Origin: Tubulanus polymorphus
Taxonomy: Eukaryota > Nemertea > Palaeonemertea > Tubulaniformes > Tubulanidae
NCBI RefSeq assembly: GCF_964204645.1
Contig: NC_134033.1
Span: 4,934,231 to 4,994,230, forward strand
Direction of reading: 5' to 3'
Length of the DNA: 60,000 bases
The notes beneath the pieces are model-generated. The model searched no databases, was not told where the DNA came from, and was given only the letters and a program-made list of their open reading frames with translations. The position numbers and the translations under genes were made by a program. Each line of letters opens with the position of its first letter. The stretch's first letter is position 1. Shown piece by piece: positions 1-11,218 of this stretch.

Positions 1-354
1 TGGTTTCAATAATAATCATCAAACAGTTCGTATCGTTGGTCTCTAGGATACGCGCCGTGACGTTTTAATTAGTAAAGTTATTACTACAAAACACTCGTTT
101 GAGGCGTGACAAATCTGCTAATCATACAGTACATCAATGCAGCTATCATTGAATGTTATTGCTCTGGATGAGTTTATCATTTTAAAATATTAAAACATGA
201 GATACAAATCAGTTGAAATAATAATTCAGAGACCGCGCATACAGCCACATATTGTTATAATGTTTGTTTTGTGCATGATTTCCAGTTTCAAGGCCAGCTG
301 TAGGCTGAGCCTATTACTATACAAATGGAGCGAATTTAAATGCCCTTATGAAAA

Positions 355-620
355 TGGTACACGTGTATTTAGCTAAATACACGTGTAATACACGTGTAAT
401 ATGAAATTACACGTGTACTTTTGACATGTGTAAAACACGTGTATTTCTAAAATACACGTGTAGTTTGGACATGTATTTTGAATTACACGTGTACTGAAGA
501 TGTGTATTTTGAAATACACGTGTAACTTAGGACGTGTATTTTAAAAACACGTGTAAATTCATGTGTGGCTTCTGAAATACATGTGCAATCTGGATGCATG
601 TACTAGGCTAAATTATACAT
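355..620. repeat. Degenerate ACACGTGT palindromic minisatellite
   Basis: Nine copies of the 8-base palindrome ACACGTGT, plus variants such as ACATGTG and GACGTGT, lie in about 265 bases. Most sit in units of roughly 30-35 bases in which a GTGTATTTT arm is followed by a partly complementary AAATACACGTGT arm, so each unit is an imperfect hairpin. The array decays towards its right end. The core CACGTG is a canonical E-box, but no gene start is recognisable next to it. The flanks (1-354 and 621-957) show no gene. Confidence 0.8.
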
Positions 621-957
621 GTACCTTGTTTCTCATAATTGGTCAATTTTGTGAACTGCAATAAAATTTGTAATTACATCATTTAGCTTCACATGATTTC
701 ATAAAAAGTAAGATTTTGCATGTAATGTTCGGAGAATTGAAGGAATCTCCTGTCTTTATAATTGTTTGATCCTCATTTAGTAGTTTTTTTTAGGATGCCG
801 TGTCAAAAAAGTCATGTTGTTTCTCCTGTATTGACTAGATTGGATCCTGTATGAATGAAACACATGTCTTTGTTGCCCCCTGAATAAATCCAAAAACTGT
901 TTCACAAAAATCATGATCTGAACAAAAAATTTTGGATATTTCATTTATTATCAACAG

Positions 958-1800
958 TTTTGGTTCTGTTTGGAGTCTTCGGAAATTCAGCTACTTTCCT
1001 AATAATAAGTCGCAGATTCCGCAGTTTATCTTACGCTAACTATCTCATCGTATTGTCAGTCTGTGATTTTCTGTACTGTATAAATACGCTGATGCCCGTT
1101 TTACAGTTCGGTCTCTTACATCCAAACGTCGGTCCTATATTCATCATGAAATCTTCGATCAGTTGTCAAATCTTTGAATTTGTAATGATACTTGCAGGTA
1201 GCAACAGTTCGTGGTTAATAGTAGCTATAACTCTAGAACGCGTAGCAGTTGTGCTCTTCCCGTTCACATCTCGTTTGGTATGTACACCGAGATTCGCTAG
1301 ATTAGCCAAATTCATAATTACTGCAGTGAATGTACTGGTTCTGTATCTCACACCTGCTTTGTCGATAAATTTCTTTGACCAGTTTTTCGGATGTTACTAC
1401 GCATTACTTGACCAAGTAACGTTTTTTACCACAATTGTCATCCATGTCAACCTTTTACCGTTAGTTTTGATCGTTATATCGAACTATGTTATAATAGTTC
1501 AGTTGTTCAAAGGTTCAAAAATGGTTTCGTCTGATCAGAAAAACTACAAAATCAAAACGTACTACAATAATGCTTGTTACAGTTTCGCTCGTATTTGCAA
1601 TATTTACACTTCCTACTACTATAACGTCGTTATTACCAGTCTCGCCGGAACAGAGAGATTTCCTATTGGACATTTGCACTCAGTTCCATGTTTGTAACTA
1701 TGTAGTAAATTTTTACATATATCTTTTACTGGGACGAGAAATTCGTGAGTATTTCTGTCTGAAAATCCGCTGTAGAAATTCAGTCAAAAATAACTATTGA
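958..1800 (+). pseudogene. FMRFamide-receptor-like class A GPCR, frameshifted
   Basis: This rhodopsin-family receptor resembles invertebrate FMRFamide/neuropeptide receptors. Readable parts are the end of TM1 (FGVFGNSATFLI), TM2 (LSVCDFLY), TM3 followed by ITLERVAVVLFPF in place of the DRY region, TM4, TM5, TM6 (MLVTVSLVFAIFTLP) and TM7 (NFYIYLLLGREIREYF). The reading frame breaks in a run of five A at 1539-1543. The paralogue at 32723-33658 has four A there, so a one-base insertion moves TM6-TM7 into another frame, which then runs open to the stop at 1798-1800. No ATG opens the frame. Either an upstream exon joins at a possible acceptor (AG at 956-957) or the N-terminus is lost. A sequencing error in the A-run would be the alternative to a pseudogene. 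Confidence 0.7.
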
Positions 1801-2017
1801 TTTCAAGGATTAATTCTCTTTAAACCCATAGAACCGGTATTCGATGTGCACTGTGCATTGTGATATTCTGTAGATTCCTACAACTCCATAAATTACTACG
1901 CGCACTCAAAAATTATCTTCAACAAATCGATGGTTTTGTTTTTATTTATTGCTCATTTTCCTTTCACAACACACACACACATACACAAATACGAATTTAT
2001 TTTCCTTTCCTTCGAAT

Positions 2018-2450
2018 TCACGTATCAACTAAATATAGTGCAAAACTGTCTATATATGAAAAACCTTCAGTAAACAAAACATAACGAACTTGATCGAGTT
2101 TACCAAAAAATACCGGAACCTTGTTCTTTAACGGTTTTTCGCAGACGTAGCGACTTAGTACCAAAACCAAAATGAATCGATAATTATCGTTATGTTTCGC
2201 TATTTTGGAAACGTCGCACAAAATCGGCTTGAAATTGAGAGTTACGTCTGTACGCCACGGTTTTGTTTCTCGGAAATCGTTTCCGGGCCGGCGCGTGTAG
2301 TGTGTATACGTCTTGACGCAACGACCAATCTTTGATTTGTCTTCGAGAAATCTTCTGACCGTTTGCTTTTGCTAGTCTGTCTTGAGTTTGAACGCTTCCA
2401 AAAGAACCGGGATGTTTTAGTGCGAAATATACTTTCGTCAGCCATTCGTT
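2018..2450 (-). mobile_element. Fossil of a retroviral-type (rve) integrase
   Basis: Read on the minus strand, residues resembling the pre-core segment of transposon integrases occur in order: KHPGSFGSV, then QKISRRQIKDW, then YTLHAPARKRFPRN, then QADFV at the first catalytic Asp of the core. The continuation KHNDNYRFILV with SRYV and PLKNK lies in a different frame, so there is a frameshift just after the first Asp. The rest of the DDE core is not readable. This arrangement is known from Polinton/Maverick-type and related transposon integrases. It is a decayed remnant with no terminal repeats found, and its class is inferred. Confidence 0.5.
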
Positions 2451-3161
2451 CTGCTGAGTCCCGTCAATTTTGTTATTATTATCAATTACCACTGTGTTAC
2501 CACGACATCGAGAGGAGATGCAATTCACTTTACTAACCTTGCAATTCAACTCTAGATTTGTATCGGTTAAACAGCAACACAATTTCAGTAAACTTTACTA
2601 CACATGATTGCAAATATCGGGACGGTGTTTACACGTGGTAAGTGCTCCTTTGATGGATCTCATATCAAACGACGTTCGTGATAAATCATATGTAATTCTA
2701 TTTCGGTTGGAATACATTTTGATGACGGCAATTTCCTGTTTTATAAATTAAAACGGAAAAATACTGAACGGTTCGATGAAATTTCCGATTGAAAAAACTC
2801 AGGTTTGATAGAAAATTTGTTTGCACAAAATAAGGTTTGAAAATTTTTCTATATTTCAAAAAATCATATAAAGTTGCTTTATAACGTACTTCTGCGCGGG
2901 TAATGTTTACGACAGTTTTATACAAATTATCGCGCCTACGATTTTACGATATAAATTACTTGACATATCGAGTTCCTTTAAAATCATTTTCAAGCTATTC
3001 GCGTCACAGCGTTGTTCGACGAAAGTTTTCACCATACGATTGATATCGTGTAGATAATTTCTAGGTATTAAAATCACGTATACGTGAGTCATATCGAATA
3101 ATCCGTATAATATAAATCTCACAATTTTCTTCGTCATCATTATCACCACGCGTAACTTCTT
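2451..3161. other. Gene-free stretch with uninterpreted minus-strand ORFs
   Basis: Open frames of 75-80 residues occur on the minus strand (2698-2925, 2907-3149). They match no family I recognise and have no convincing start or splice context. They may be decayed parts of the same mobile element as the integrase remnant. Confidence 0.3.
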
Positions 3162-3650
3162 TTAATTCTAACTCGTCAGAGATATTCAAATATCGTCCAC
3201 CCGTTTTCTAGAAGTCCGATTATAACTCCGAAATATGTTATCGGTATTTGCTGTATTTGTTGGCTCGTTATAAGCACAGTCTCTATTTTACCGCTGTCAT
3301 CGTTGTCTTACTTCGGAGACAATTTTTACGGTACAACTGGAGTTTGTTTGCCAATGAATTCACTGACGATCGACGTCAATGGCTGGCACTATTCATTCGC
3401 TATTTTTGCCTTGTTCAATACGACCATATTGGCTACGATAATGACGTCGTACGCTCAGATGTATAGACTCGTATCTGGAAGTTCGTCGGGCTCGGTTAGA
3501 GCCGAACCTACCGATTTGATTTTAGCTCGAAGGAGTTTATTAATCAATCTTTGTTATTTATTTTGCTGGTTACCGATAATAATCGTTCAGTTTTGCGCTG
3601 TATTTTCGGTCGAGATACCGAACCAGGTGGCCGCTTGTTATAGAATATAA
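3162..3650 (+). pseudogene. 7TM-only fragment (TM3 end to TM7 start) of the receptor family
   Basis: An open frame from 3162 to the stop at 3648-3650 corresponds to the last exon of the large receptors from the TM3/ICL2 junction (ILTRQRYSNIV) through TM4, TM5, TM6 (SLLINLCYLFCWLP) to the start of TM7 (PNQVAA). Family similarity stops at about 3637, just inside TM7, and the frame ends a few codons later. The upstream parts of the receptor (CUB, lectin, LDLa, LRR, TM1-TM2) are absent. The open frame suggests recent origin or weak decay. It starts at the same point of the gene as the fragment at 23930. Confidence 0.75.
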
Positions 3651-4092
3651 ATTAGAATATTTCGCCATGAACCAGCCGGGAACCGAATGGCATCACGAAT
3701 TGGAGCTTGGCAAATATCGGCTGAGTTTTCTCTGAAGACAGTTTTAGATTTTTGGCAGTTGCTGTACCTGTATCAACAGTAAACAATGAAAGAAATTTGA
3801 TGTTCCGAAGTAATATCGAAATCCATTAATGGAGGTATATATTTAATTTACCTACTGTTACTATCTGACGGTTTTATAATTCTTGTACAAATAGGACAAA
3901 TTAGTGAAGCGTCATAAACCGAAATAAACATATTAATTATTCACTCCATGTCTGTATAGTAATTGTCACGACACGATATTTGCCGCTTCACCGGTTTTTA
4001 TGTCGTTTTCGCACAATGAATTCAAACGGTAAATTTAATGATGAAATCGGAAGTGTTTCAGTTATGAAACGTGTACTGGGTTTCCGTGTTTC
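3651..4092. other. Gene-free stretch
   Basis: I see no coding frame, repeat array or mobile element here. It lies between the receptor fragment and the 3' end of the minus-strand lectin gene. Confidence 0.4.
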
Positions 4093-5055
4093 TCACGGGT
4101 TGTACTGACATAAAAAGTCATTGCGATTGTTGCAAGGAATATCATTATATCGATCTATATCGATATACCACTGAATACAGCGTTCGTGCCGATGGTTCGG
4201 TTCCCCGTTGTGCCAGGGTAGGATTGCGATAATGGTATTATCTGATCTCGAAACCCACGGGCCGCGCATTGACCCAGAATTCATCTGCAAATCATATCCA
4301 CCTAACATAGGTCTATAAACGACTTCTGAAAAAGACATATTAGTGTTAGAAATAATTGTGCACTCCATTTTAAGGGTGGCGCCTTTTGAGCCTGTAACTC
4401 AGAAAGATAACTGATATATGGGTGAAAACTGAAGATACGGTATGGCAGTAACTAACCAGAGCAAATGGCCTAAGAGCTTCAGATAATATGTGTTGATTTA
4501 GACTCCTTTATATTCGCGATCCCACATCTAAATCGACAACCTGGCATTATTACCGAAAAGTTCATTCAAACTCGTTTAATGATAGGACTTTGGCTACAAA
4601 AATCGTTATACTTTGTTTCTTATTTCTGTAGAGTTTAAAAGTTGACCCGGCCGGCCACCCAATCTACCGTGCATCACTTTTTTAATCATAATAAAACTAT
4701 CAATAACAGACCCGACAGTTATAGAAATGAACTCATTACACATTTTATGGCAGTTTACAAAACTTACCCGGTCGATTAGGAGAAACAAGGTATGAATTTA
4801 TTCTAGCTTTAAAATCTATCAATATGAAGTTAGACATACCATTTTTGTCGATGAGATATTTCCTCAAGGCAGCCCTCGATTGTGAAGTGCGGGGTTCGGC
4901 AAGTATCCAACCGTGATAGGTACAGAAACTTGCCGCGTCTGTGACGGTCGCACTTTTATAAGCGTTACTGTTCCATCGGAACACGTGATAGCAAATTCCA
5001 TTCGCAACGAAAAATCCAAATCTACAAGATCCGTGTTCTACAAACAGAGGAATAT

Positions 5056-5094
<39 letters not shown>

Positions 5095-5518
5095 CCGATA
5101 TTCTCATAAAGACGATTTCAAATAGCCCGATTAACATGATTTATGCGAATATTCTAGAGCTTCTCTTGAGCTGGAATCATTTATTCACTTATGAATTAAA
5201 AATACGTTGTAAGATCTCGAAAAAAATACCTTTATCGTGTTTGTACATGACAATTTTCGTTTTTCCTGATGCTCTGCATTTCACCAGCTCGTTGTCGAAC
5301 AGAAAACATTCGTCGACGCAGTGAGATTTCGTCGAATCGACGTCGAAACCCCGACAATTCGACCCTTCGCTCAAACAGCGCAGCGCGCATTCACCGCGCG
5401 ACCCGACTGTCGACTTGTACGGTTTTGAAGACACGTCGACCATCATCGTATAGAACTCTCGAAACTCGGACGCGACGCTGACTATCAGACAAATAAACGG
5501 GATGAATTTAGCGAACAT
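4093..5518 (-). CDS. Secreted PAN/apple-like plus C-type lectin protein, three exons
   Basis: Three minus-strand exons, 5518-5230, 5037-4768 and 4325-4093, join at phase 1 with good donors (GTATTT, GTAAGT) and pyrimidine-rich acceptors. They give 263 residues ending in TGA. The ATG at 5518 is chosen because it opens a signal peptide (FAKFIPFICLIVSVAS). Exon 1 then encodes a PAN/apple-like Cys module (CALRCLSEGSNCRGF, CFLF). Exons 2-3 form a C-type lectin domain: GICYHVFRWN, AASFCTYHGWILAEP, then WHNGEPN and CNNRNDFLCQY. The EPN tripeptide and the later YND are the usual Ca2+/sugar positions of mannose-type lectins, so Ca-dependent carbohydrate binding is inferred. An (AT)n tract lies in intron 1. 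It probably acts outside the cell in recognition or defence. No lesion was seen. Confidence 0.75.
5052..5090. repeat. (AT)n microsatellite
   Basis: A nearly uninterrupted AT dinucleotide tract of about 38 bases inside intron 1 of the minus-strand lectin gene. Confidence 0.9.
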
Positions 5519-5743
5519 GTCGTGAAGAAAATACGCTACACGTAAGAACTGTTCTATGCATGGAACTAATCGCCAGTTACAGATTCCAGCTAAACCGCGT
5601 GCGGCATCCCGTGTGTGTCCAGATAATACGTAGTCAACCTCGCATAAATCGCTTCGATACAAGTAGCGAAATCGTTCGGTCGCATGAATTGAGTCCCAGT
5701 AGTTTCAAAACCTCTTTCAAATAGTGGTATAAATCGCTATTTT

Positions 5744-6271
5744 ATCTAGAGTCACCATGTCAAAAATAAGACAGCACGAAATGGCTTTGAAATGATGACT
5801 TAAAAAGTTCGTAGCCACTATAATCTACATGTAGCATAATTGTAATAAATTGTTGAATCTGATTCTATTCTATGTAATGAATTTCTATGTTTGGAATAAA
5901 ATACAGATGTTCACTGGTACGAAAAACAACCGCTTCTTTTACGAGATTATATAAAATTAAGAGGAGACCTCAAATAACAAGAAACGAGTGATTTGAATCT
6001 TCAATCAAAAAACCGCATCTTCTAAAAATATACCCGAGAAATATCGACAGCAAAACAAACAGCGCGCGCCTGAAATAAGCTCAAATATCAATAAATTAAT
6101 TCAACCAAATAAACCAGAAACCCACGTATCACAGGAATAGGGCCCGACCGGGTTGGGTGAGGTGGGTGCTGTCTGAACCTGAAACCAGTTGTACGTATGT
6201 AAATGTCATTTGTATTTTATAAGAAGTAGAGTTCAACTCTTCAACTCTTCATCTTACTCAAATCACACTTA
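5744..6271. repeat. Duplicated 0.53 kb block, copy 1 (upstream of receptor A)
   Basis: About 530 bases starting CTAGAGTC closely match 42322-42844 in the same orientation, with scattered substitutions and small indels. Both copies lie 1.9-2.2 kb upstream of a receptor ATG (8157 and 45061), so the block was probably carried in the segmental duplication that produced the receptor copies. No coding frame is conserved between the two. Confidence 0.85.
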
Positions 6272-7676
6272 ACTAACAAACTGTCAAACATTTTTAATCC
6301 AGTTCAATTGTAAATAAATGCAACTTTTATTGTTAAAAAGTTCCACTTGAAATTACAACTGCATTTTATACCAACAGCTGAAATTATGTTTTTATTCAAA
6401 GATCTATCAACTAAGTATTCTAACCTGACCTATATATTCGGCCTACCCATTCAGGCTAAGGTTTGGGGGTAGGGAGGGGGATACTGAAGTAGAGAGACAT
6501 GTTATACAGGTCACACCGGAATTCTTCAGTCACTCTGTCGTTCATTCAACTTTAGGTTCAATCTTCTGTGACAAGGGGGTCTTGTTCTCTGTTGTGTGCT
6601 GGGGGTGAAGACACGTACTCTGTGGCCTAGTCTTCTGGGGTCTTGTCTCACCGATAACCCTGAAATTTTCATGTTTATTTTAAGTAAAATATTTACATAA
6701 TAGGCGTTGTCTTAAAAAACAATAAATTTGAAAAAACACGGAAATTTTGAAAGAAAGTGAAAAAACCTAAAAATAGAGGGAAATGGAAAAAAAGAAGCAT
6801 GAAATACAGGATCCTGAAATAAAGGTATTAGGCATAAGTAATAAACAAACTGCTATTTCTATATGTAGACCCAGAGACCCACAGGACCGTGACGCAAATA
6901 GCACCCTATATACTTACGCATTTGATTTAAGATTGTATTAATATTCATGCACTCCTATGACTTACTAACTCACCGAGTAAGTTCCTAATCACTAACTAAA
7001 CCTATAAAACATAATTTCAGCTGTTAACTTTTTTCTTACTTACAGTTTATCCAATCCTGTGCGTGTTATGTATGAATCCAATGATAATCCTTGAGTCAAT
7101 TTGATTCCTTGTGTTTTTGACAACAGTTCAGTTTTTGAGCCAAGTTCATATCAATTCTGAATTAGTTTAAGCGCGATTCCATTTCAAATTAATCCTAAAC
7201 AAGACGACAATGCAAATTCCATAGATTTCTGAGCAACAGCTCAGTTTTTGAGGACAGTTTTTTTCAAATCTTTATTTTGTTTCAGCGCGATTCCATTCAG
7301 AATACACCCTTATATGTTCACAAGAGGTGTCTGCTTTTTAACGGGAGACAGTTTGAGCATCTCTGTCCAGACTGGTAAACCATACACCATCGCGATAACC
7401 TCTGGGTGTGAACATATACAAGACACCCAGTTGTAATAATCTGCGCGAACGACGAATTGTCGAACACGATGAAGTTTCATATTTCATATTATCTAACTAT
7501 TTGGGTCACTGGTCATAATCCATCTTCGCTCTATAAACTGCGCGGCTCGACAAAAATCAATGCATTCTTAACTACATGAAGTACGTATCCATATAGTATA
7601 AACCAGATCCTAGAAATATCTAATAGCAGTTGATTTAAAATATGAAAAATTAATAATCTAATTCGATGATGCCGCT
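6272..7676. other. Gene-free stretch upstream of receptor A
   Basis: No gene is recognisable. A G-rich tract lies near 6467-6481. A weak direct repeat of about 100 bases is built around CAGTTTTTGAG and GCGCGATTCCATT (about 7125-7185 and 7240-7296). Confidence 0.4.
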
Positions 7677-8156
7677 AACACCAGTTCGTGCTCAGAAAGC
7701 ATTCTCATCTGTGATCGGACGCATAATTAGTCATACTCTAACAAGTCCATACCCGCCACAATACGAAGTGTTTAATAGAGACGCAGAATATTTTTTGATA
7801 GATAGATTATGTCATCGAATATTATAAAAATAACTCAACGCAGTTCGGGAGCGACAGTAAATACATTTTTAACGAAATAATTGCACATGATTATAAACAC
7901 GATATATTGAAACACGTCTAAATTTAGAAACCGCGGTAATTACAGCGAAACCGAGAACAGATGAAAGTAACAGAAATACGAGACTGGCACCAGTTTGAAG
8001 GGGGATTTTTTTACAAAATAATTGGACTCGATCAATTCGTCAACATCTGCCATTTGCAAATTCGACATAACTTACCAGCTACTCTTTTGAAAAATGTGGC
8101 GCAAATTTGGAAATAGTTAGAAATGTGTTTGTTTTGAAGCGTGAATTGTGTTCAAT
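7677..8156 (+). promoter_or_regulatory. Conserved 5' flank of receptor copy A
   Basis: This flank aligns by eye with 24140-24641 and 44561-45060, upstream of the other two copies. The best conserved part is 7871-7967 (AAATAATTGCACATGATTAT through CGCGGTAATTACAGCG). A second conserved part is the last 60 bases before the ATG, which includes GAAGCGTGAATTGTG. I infer promoter and 5' UTR sequence. No TATA box was assigned. Confidence 0.5.
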
Positions 8157-9404
8157 ATGCAGCGAATGAAAGCGCTGTTCGTAGTTTTACTGATCGCTCG
8201 CGGAGACTGTATATTTACGCGGGCTGATCGCGCAAACTCAGTCGAGGAAGCCGCGTCTGTTACAGTCAGTTCATCTTGTAACGACACTCGATTCTCCGTC
8301 GATTCTACGTCTGGTTACATCGTTTCACCGAACTATCCGTCGTTAGTGCGCGGTGTTGAATGTCGTTGGTTCGTCAACAGCTCTTTACCGGGAAGTTTTC
8401 TCATTCGAGTTTACTACGACATCGAGCCGTCGATATTCTGTAACGAAAACTACCTTCTCGTCGATGAGTCCGACAACAAACTCTGCGCTACTGGAAGTAA
8501 ACAACTAGATATCCGCAGTAACGATTTGATGGAGCGCGAGGTAGTCGGGTTTATATCATATATCGTTTTGAAGAAAAGAGTCGCTTGAAAATCTTACATA
8601 CATGTTCGAAACGTGCAGTAAACGAAATACCAACTCAAACAGGTTATGAATTCATGATTTCTACCCGGCGATGTAAATTGTTGTTAGAATGGATCGGGAT
8701 GCCAGACGGGTTTGCAATGAATTTAACGTTCATACAGATGGATTTCAGATTAAGACCAGGTGAGGATCCGATGAAAACTCGTCCTCAAATTTACGACGGA
8801 TGGAATAGCACCAGTGAACCCATAGCTCTTATACGAGAACAAACCGGAAATCCACCTTCATCGTTTTATACTAAAACTAATAAAGCACGTATCAAATTCA
8901 TTTCAAATAGATACCCATTTTTTCAGTCGCATTTACTCGTGCAAGTTTACAAACTATCAGATTGGAACATCTCTAACCCGTTAGTTCAAGTCTATAATGA
9001 ATCAGGCCTGCTCACTACAATTGATGGAATACCACATATAGTAACTCAGTCTAAACACTTATACTGCTGGTCTATCACAGTCGATGTTCTGCAGTACGTC
9101 GTCTTCAACTGGACACGTGATCTCGTCTCGTCACCAGGTGTCGTTGGTGTTTATAAACAGGAAGGGTTACGTATTGTGAGAACTGATGTTTTACTCAGTT
9201 TTAACCATCTTAAATCTCTGAGTGTAAAATCAGACGGATTTCTCGTGATTCTGTGCGTTTTAACGACATCGGATTTTGTAAGATCGTATTTGAAAATAGA
9301 ATTTGAAGTGAAATCAATGACAATATCAGACGTCCACGTCAACAAGCCAAGGATATCGGTAAGTTGACTACAGTCATTTGTAAATTAGCTTTGTATGTTA
9401 TAAT

Positions 9405-9462
9405 GATAATAATAATGATAGCGATAACGATAACGATAGCGATAGCGATAGCGGAAGCGACA
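9405..9462. repeat. (GATAGC/GATAAC)n microsatellite
   Basis: An imperfect hexanucleotide tract just inside intron 1 of receptor A. A related trinucleotide-rich stretch (about 11219-11310) lies on the other side of the LINE, so the LINE may have inserted into a longer simple-repeat region. Confidence 0.75.
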
Positions 9463-9522
9463 ACACTCCACAATAGATAATATGTTCATTCTGTATTCGT
9501 AAAGTGAGCTTCTAAAATTGCA

Positions 9523-11218
9523 GAAAAAAAGCTCTATTGTGCATTTATAGACTTTGTCAAATCTTTTGATTCGGTGTGGCGAGCAGGGTTGTGGCAAAAG
9601 CTTTTGAATAATGGTATTAACGGAAATGTATTTATTCTCATACGTAATGTGTATAGTAACGTTAATACTGTAATGTATGGAAGCTCGAAGTAAATATAAG
9701 AAAAACAAAGTATTAATTTTTGGCACAAGAGCTCAAAGGAATAATGTCCGATTTATTATGGGTAATCAAAACATCGAAATGTTAGTACATACAAGTATCT
9801 TGGTATCCCCTACAACAAAACAGAAGTTTACCAGCAACAAAGAAATGTCTAATTAGTCAAGCAAAAAGAGCTCTCCATGTTTTGTACACTAGATACTCTT
9901 AACCAACCACTGGACTGCCAGTTTAAACTTTCCGATCCGACTATCGTTCGTATTCTAACATATGGCTGTGAGGTCTGGAGGTTCTCCAACCTACAGTGCC
10001 TAGAAAATGTCCATATTTCCTTTCTGAGGCGCATATTACATCTCAGAAATAGTACTCCATCTTCTATGTTGTCTCGATCGTTGCGATCACGATGAAAGTG
10101 AGAATTTTAACTTTTTGGCACAAACAGTCTCATCCCCTTTCGGTAATTTGTCGCATATTTTATATAGGTCTGTTATGAAATTGTCCCGAGGAATAGGGAT
10201 GCTCCAAATATTGAATGGTTCCAAAGTATAAAAAATATCCTATACCCCGTCGGACTAAATAAAATATGGGATTCACAATCATTCCCAAATGTTAATTGGC
10301 TCAAAGCAACATCCAAACAACGGTTTCTAGATCAATATAAGCAATCATGGACTAGCTCCATGCGCGATTCTACTAAAGGTTCTCACTACACGTTATTCAA
10401 AACCGATCTACTCCTGGAAAACCGTCTCTGATCTTTCGGATAACCTCATAGTTAACTTAACTTCATTCCGTACTACAAATCATAAGCTCCCAATAGGAAC
10501 TGGCAGATGGAATAATGTAGAGCGTGCTGAAAGAATATGTGCATTGTATAATAATGGGATTGGGGACGAATTTCATTACATTTTCAACTGTGCATAATTA
10601 AATGATTATATCTAGAAATTATATCTAGACAGGAGATTTTATACGAACCCCAACCTTTTCAAATATGAATTATTAATGCAAACTAAAGATAGAGCCGAAC
10701 TTCGTAAACTGTGTATTTTTGTTGGTAGAATTGTCACAGAGCGGTTTCCTCCGGATCGTTGGGCGATGATATTTCGTGGTGATTTCCACTCCGCAACGAA
10801 GATTTCAGGACCAGTTTGACGGAGGAACTGCTACCATAACACAACCACGAACTGTCGTGGCGATTGACCAGCCGTTTCTTCTCACCAGGAACTGATGAAT
10901 TTAGTTAATAATTTGTTTTTCCTACACTGATCCTCGAAAACCCTTCAGGTCACCTAATTTAGGATCGGATTCACGACGCAGGAGATCATGATATTCTTTG
11001 GCTGGTTGGCGTCGGCAATCATTCCTCGTCGGGTCCCATACCGGGCGCCAAATGTCACAGAGCGGAGTGACGGAATTATGAAATTTTTCAATTAATAGCT
11101 CACATGAAAATCGATATTTAACCATGTATCTATCTACTGTACGTCATATATAATGTAAACTCGAATTGTCTTTGTATTAAGACCAAGAGTTTGTCAAACA
11201 AAGTAAAGTAAAGTAAAA
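9523..11218 (+). mobile_element. 5'-truncated, decayed non-LTR retrotransposon (LINE)
   Basis: From 9541 a reverse-transcriptase segment is readable (AFIDFVKSFDSVWRAGLW). Later frames give SKVLIFGTRA-like and ILTYGCEVW motifs near 9950-9990. A C-terminal LPIGTGRWNNVERAERIC and GDEFHYIFNC zinc-knuckle-like segment lies near 10490-10595. Several frame changes show it is dead. A (AAAGT)n tail at 11200-11217 marks the 3' end. It accounts for most of the difference between the 2.2 kb intron 1 of copy A and the 0.35 kb intron of copy C. An unrelated stretch with 13-base direct repeats interrupts the 3' part. Confidence 0.75.
10732..11065 (-). mobile_element. Insert bounded by TGTCACAGAGCGG direct repeats, possible LTR-element remnant
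   Basis: The 13-base sequence TGTCACAGAGCGG occurs at 10732-10744 and 11053-11065. Read on the minus strand the right copy ends in TGTGACA and is followed by TTTGGCGCCCGGTATGGG. That resembles an LTR end next to a tRNA primer-binding site of the TGGCGCC type. No LTR-element proteins are visible. The assignment is inferential. Confidence 0.3.
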
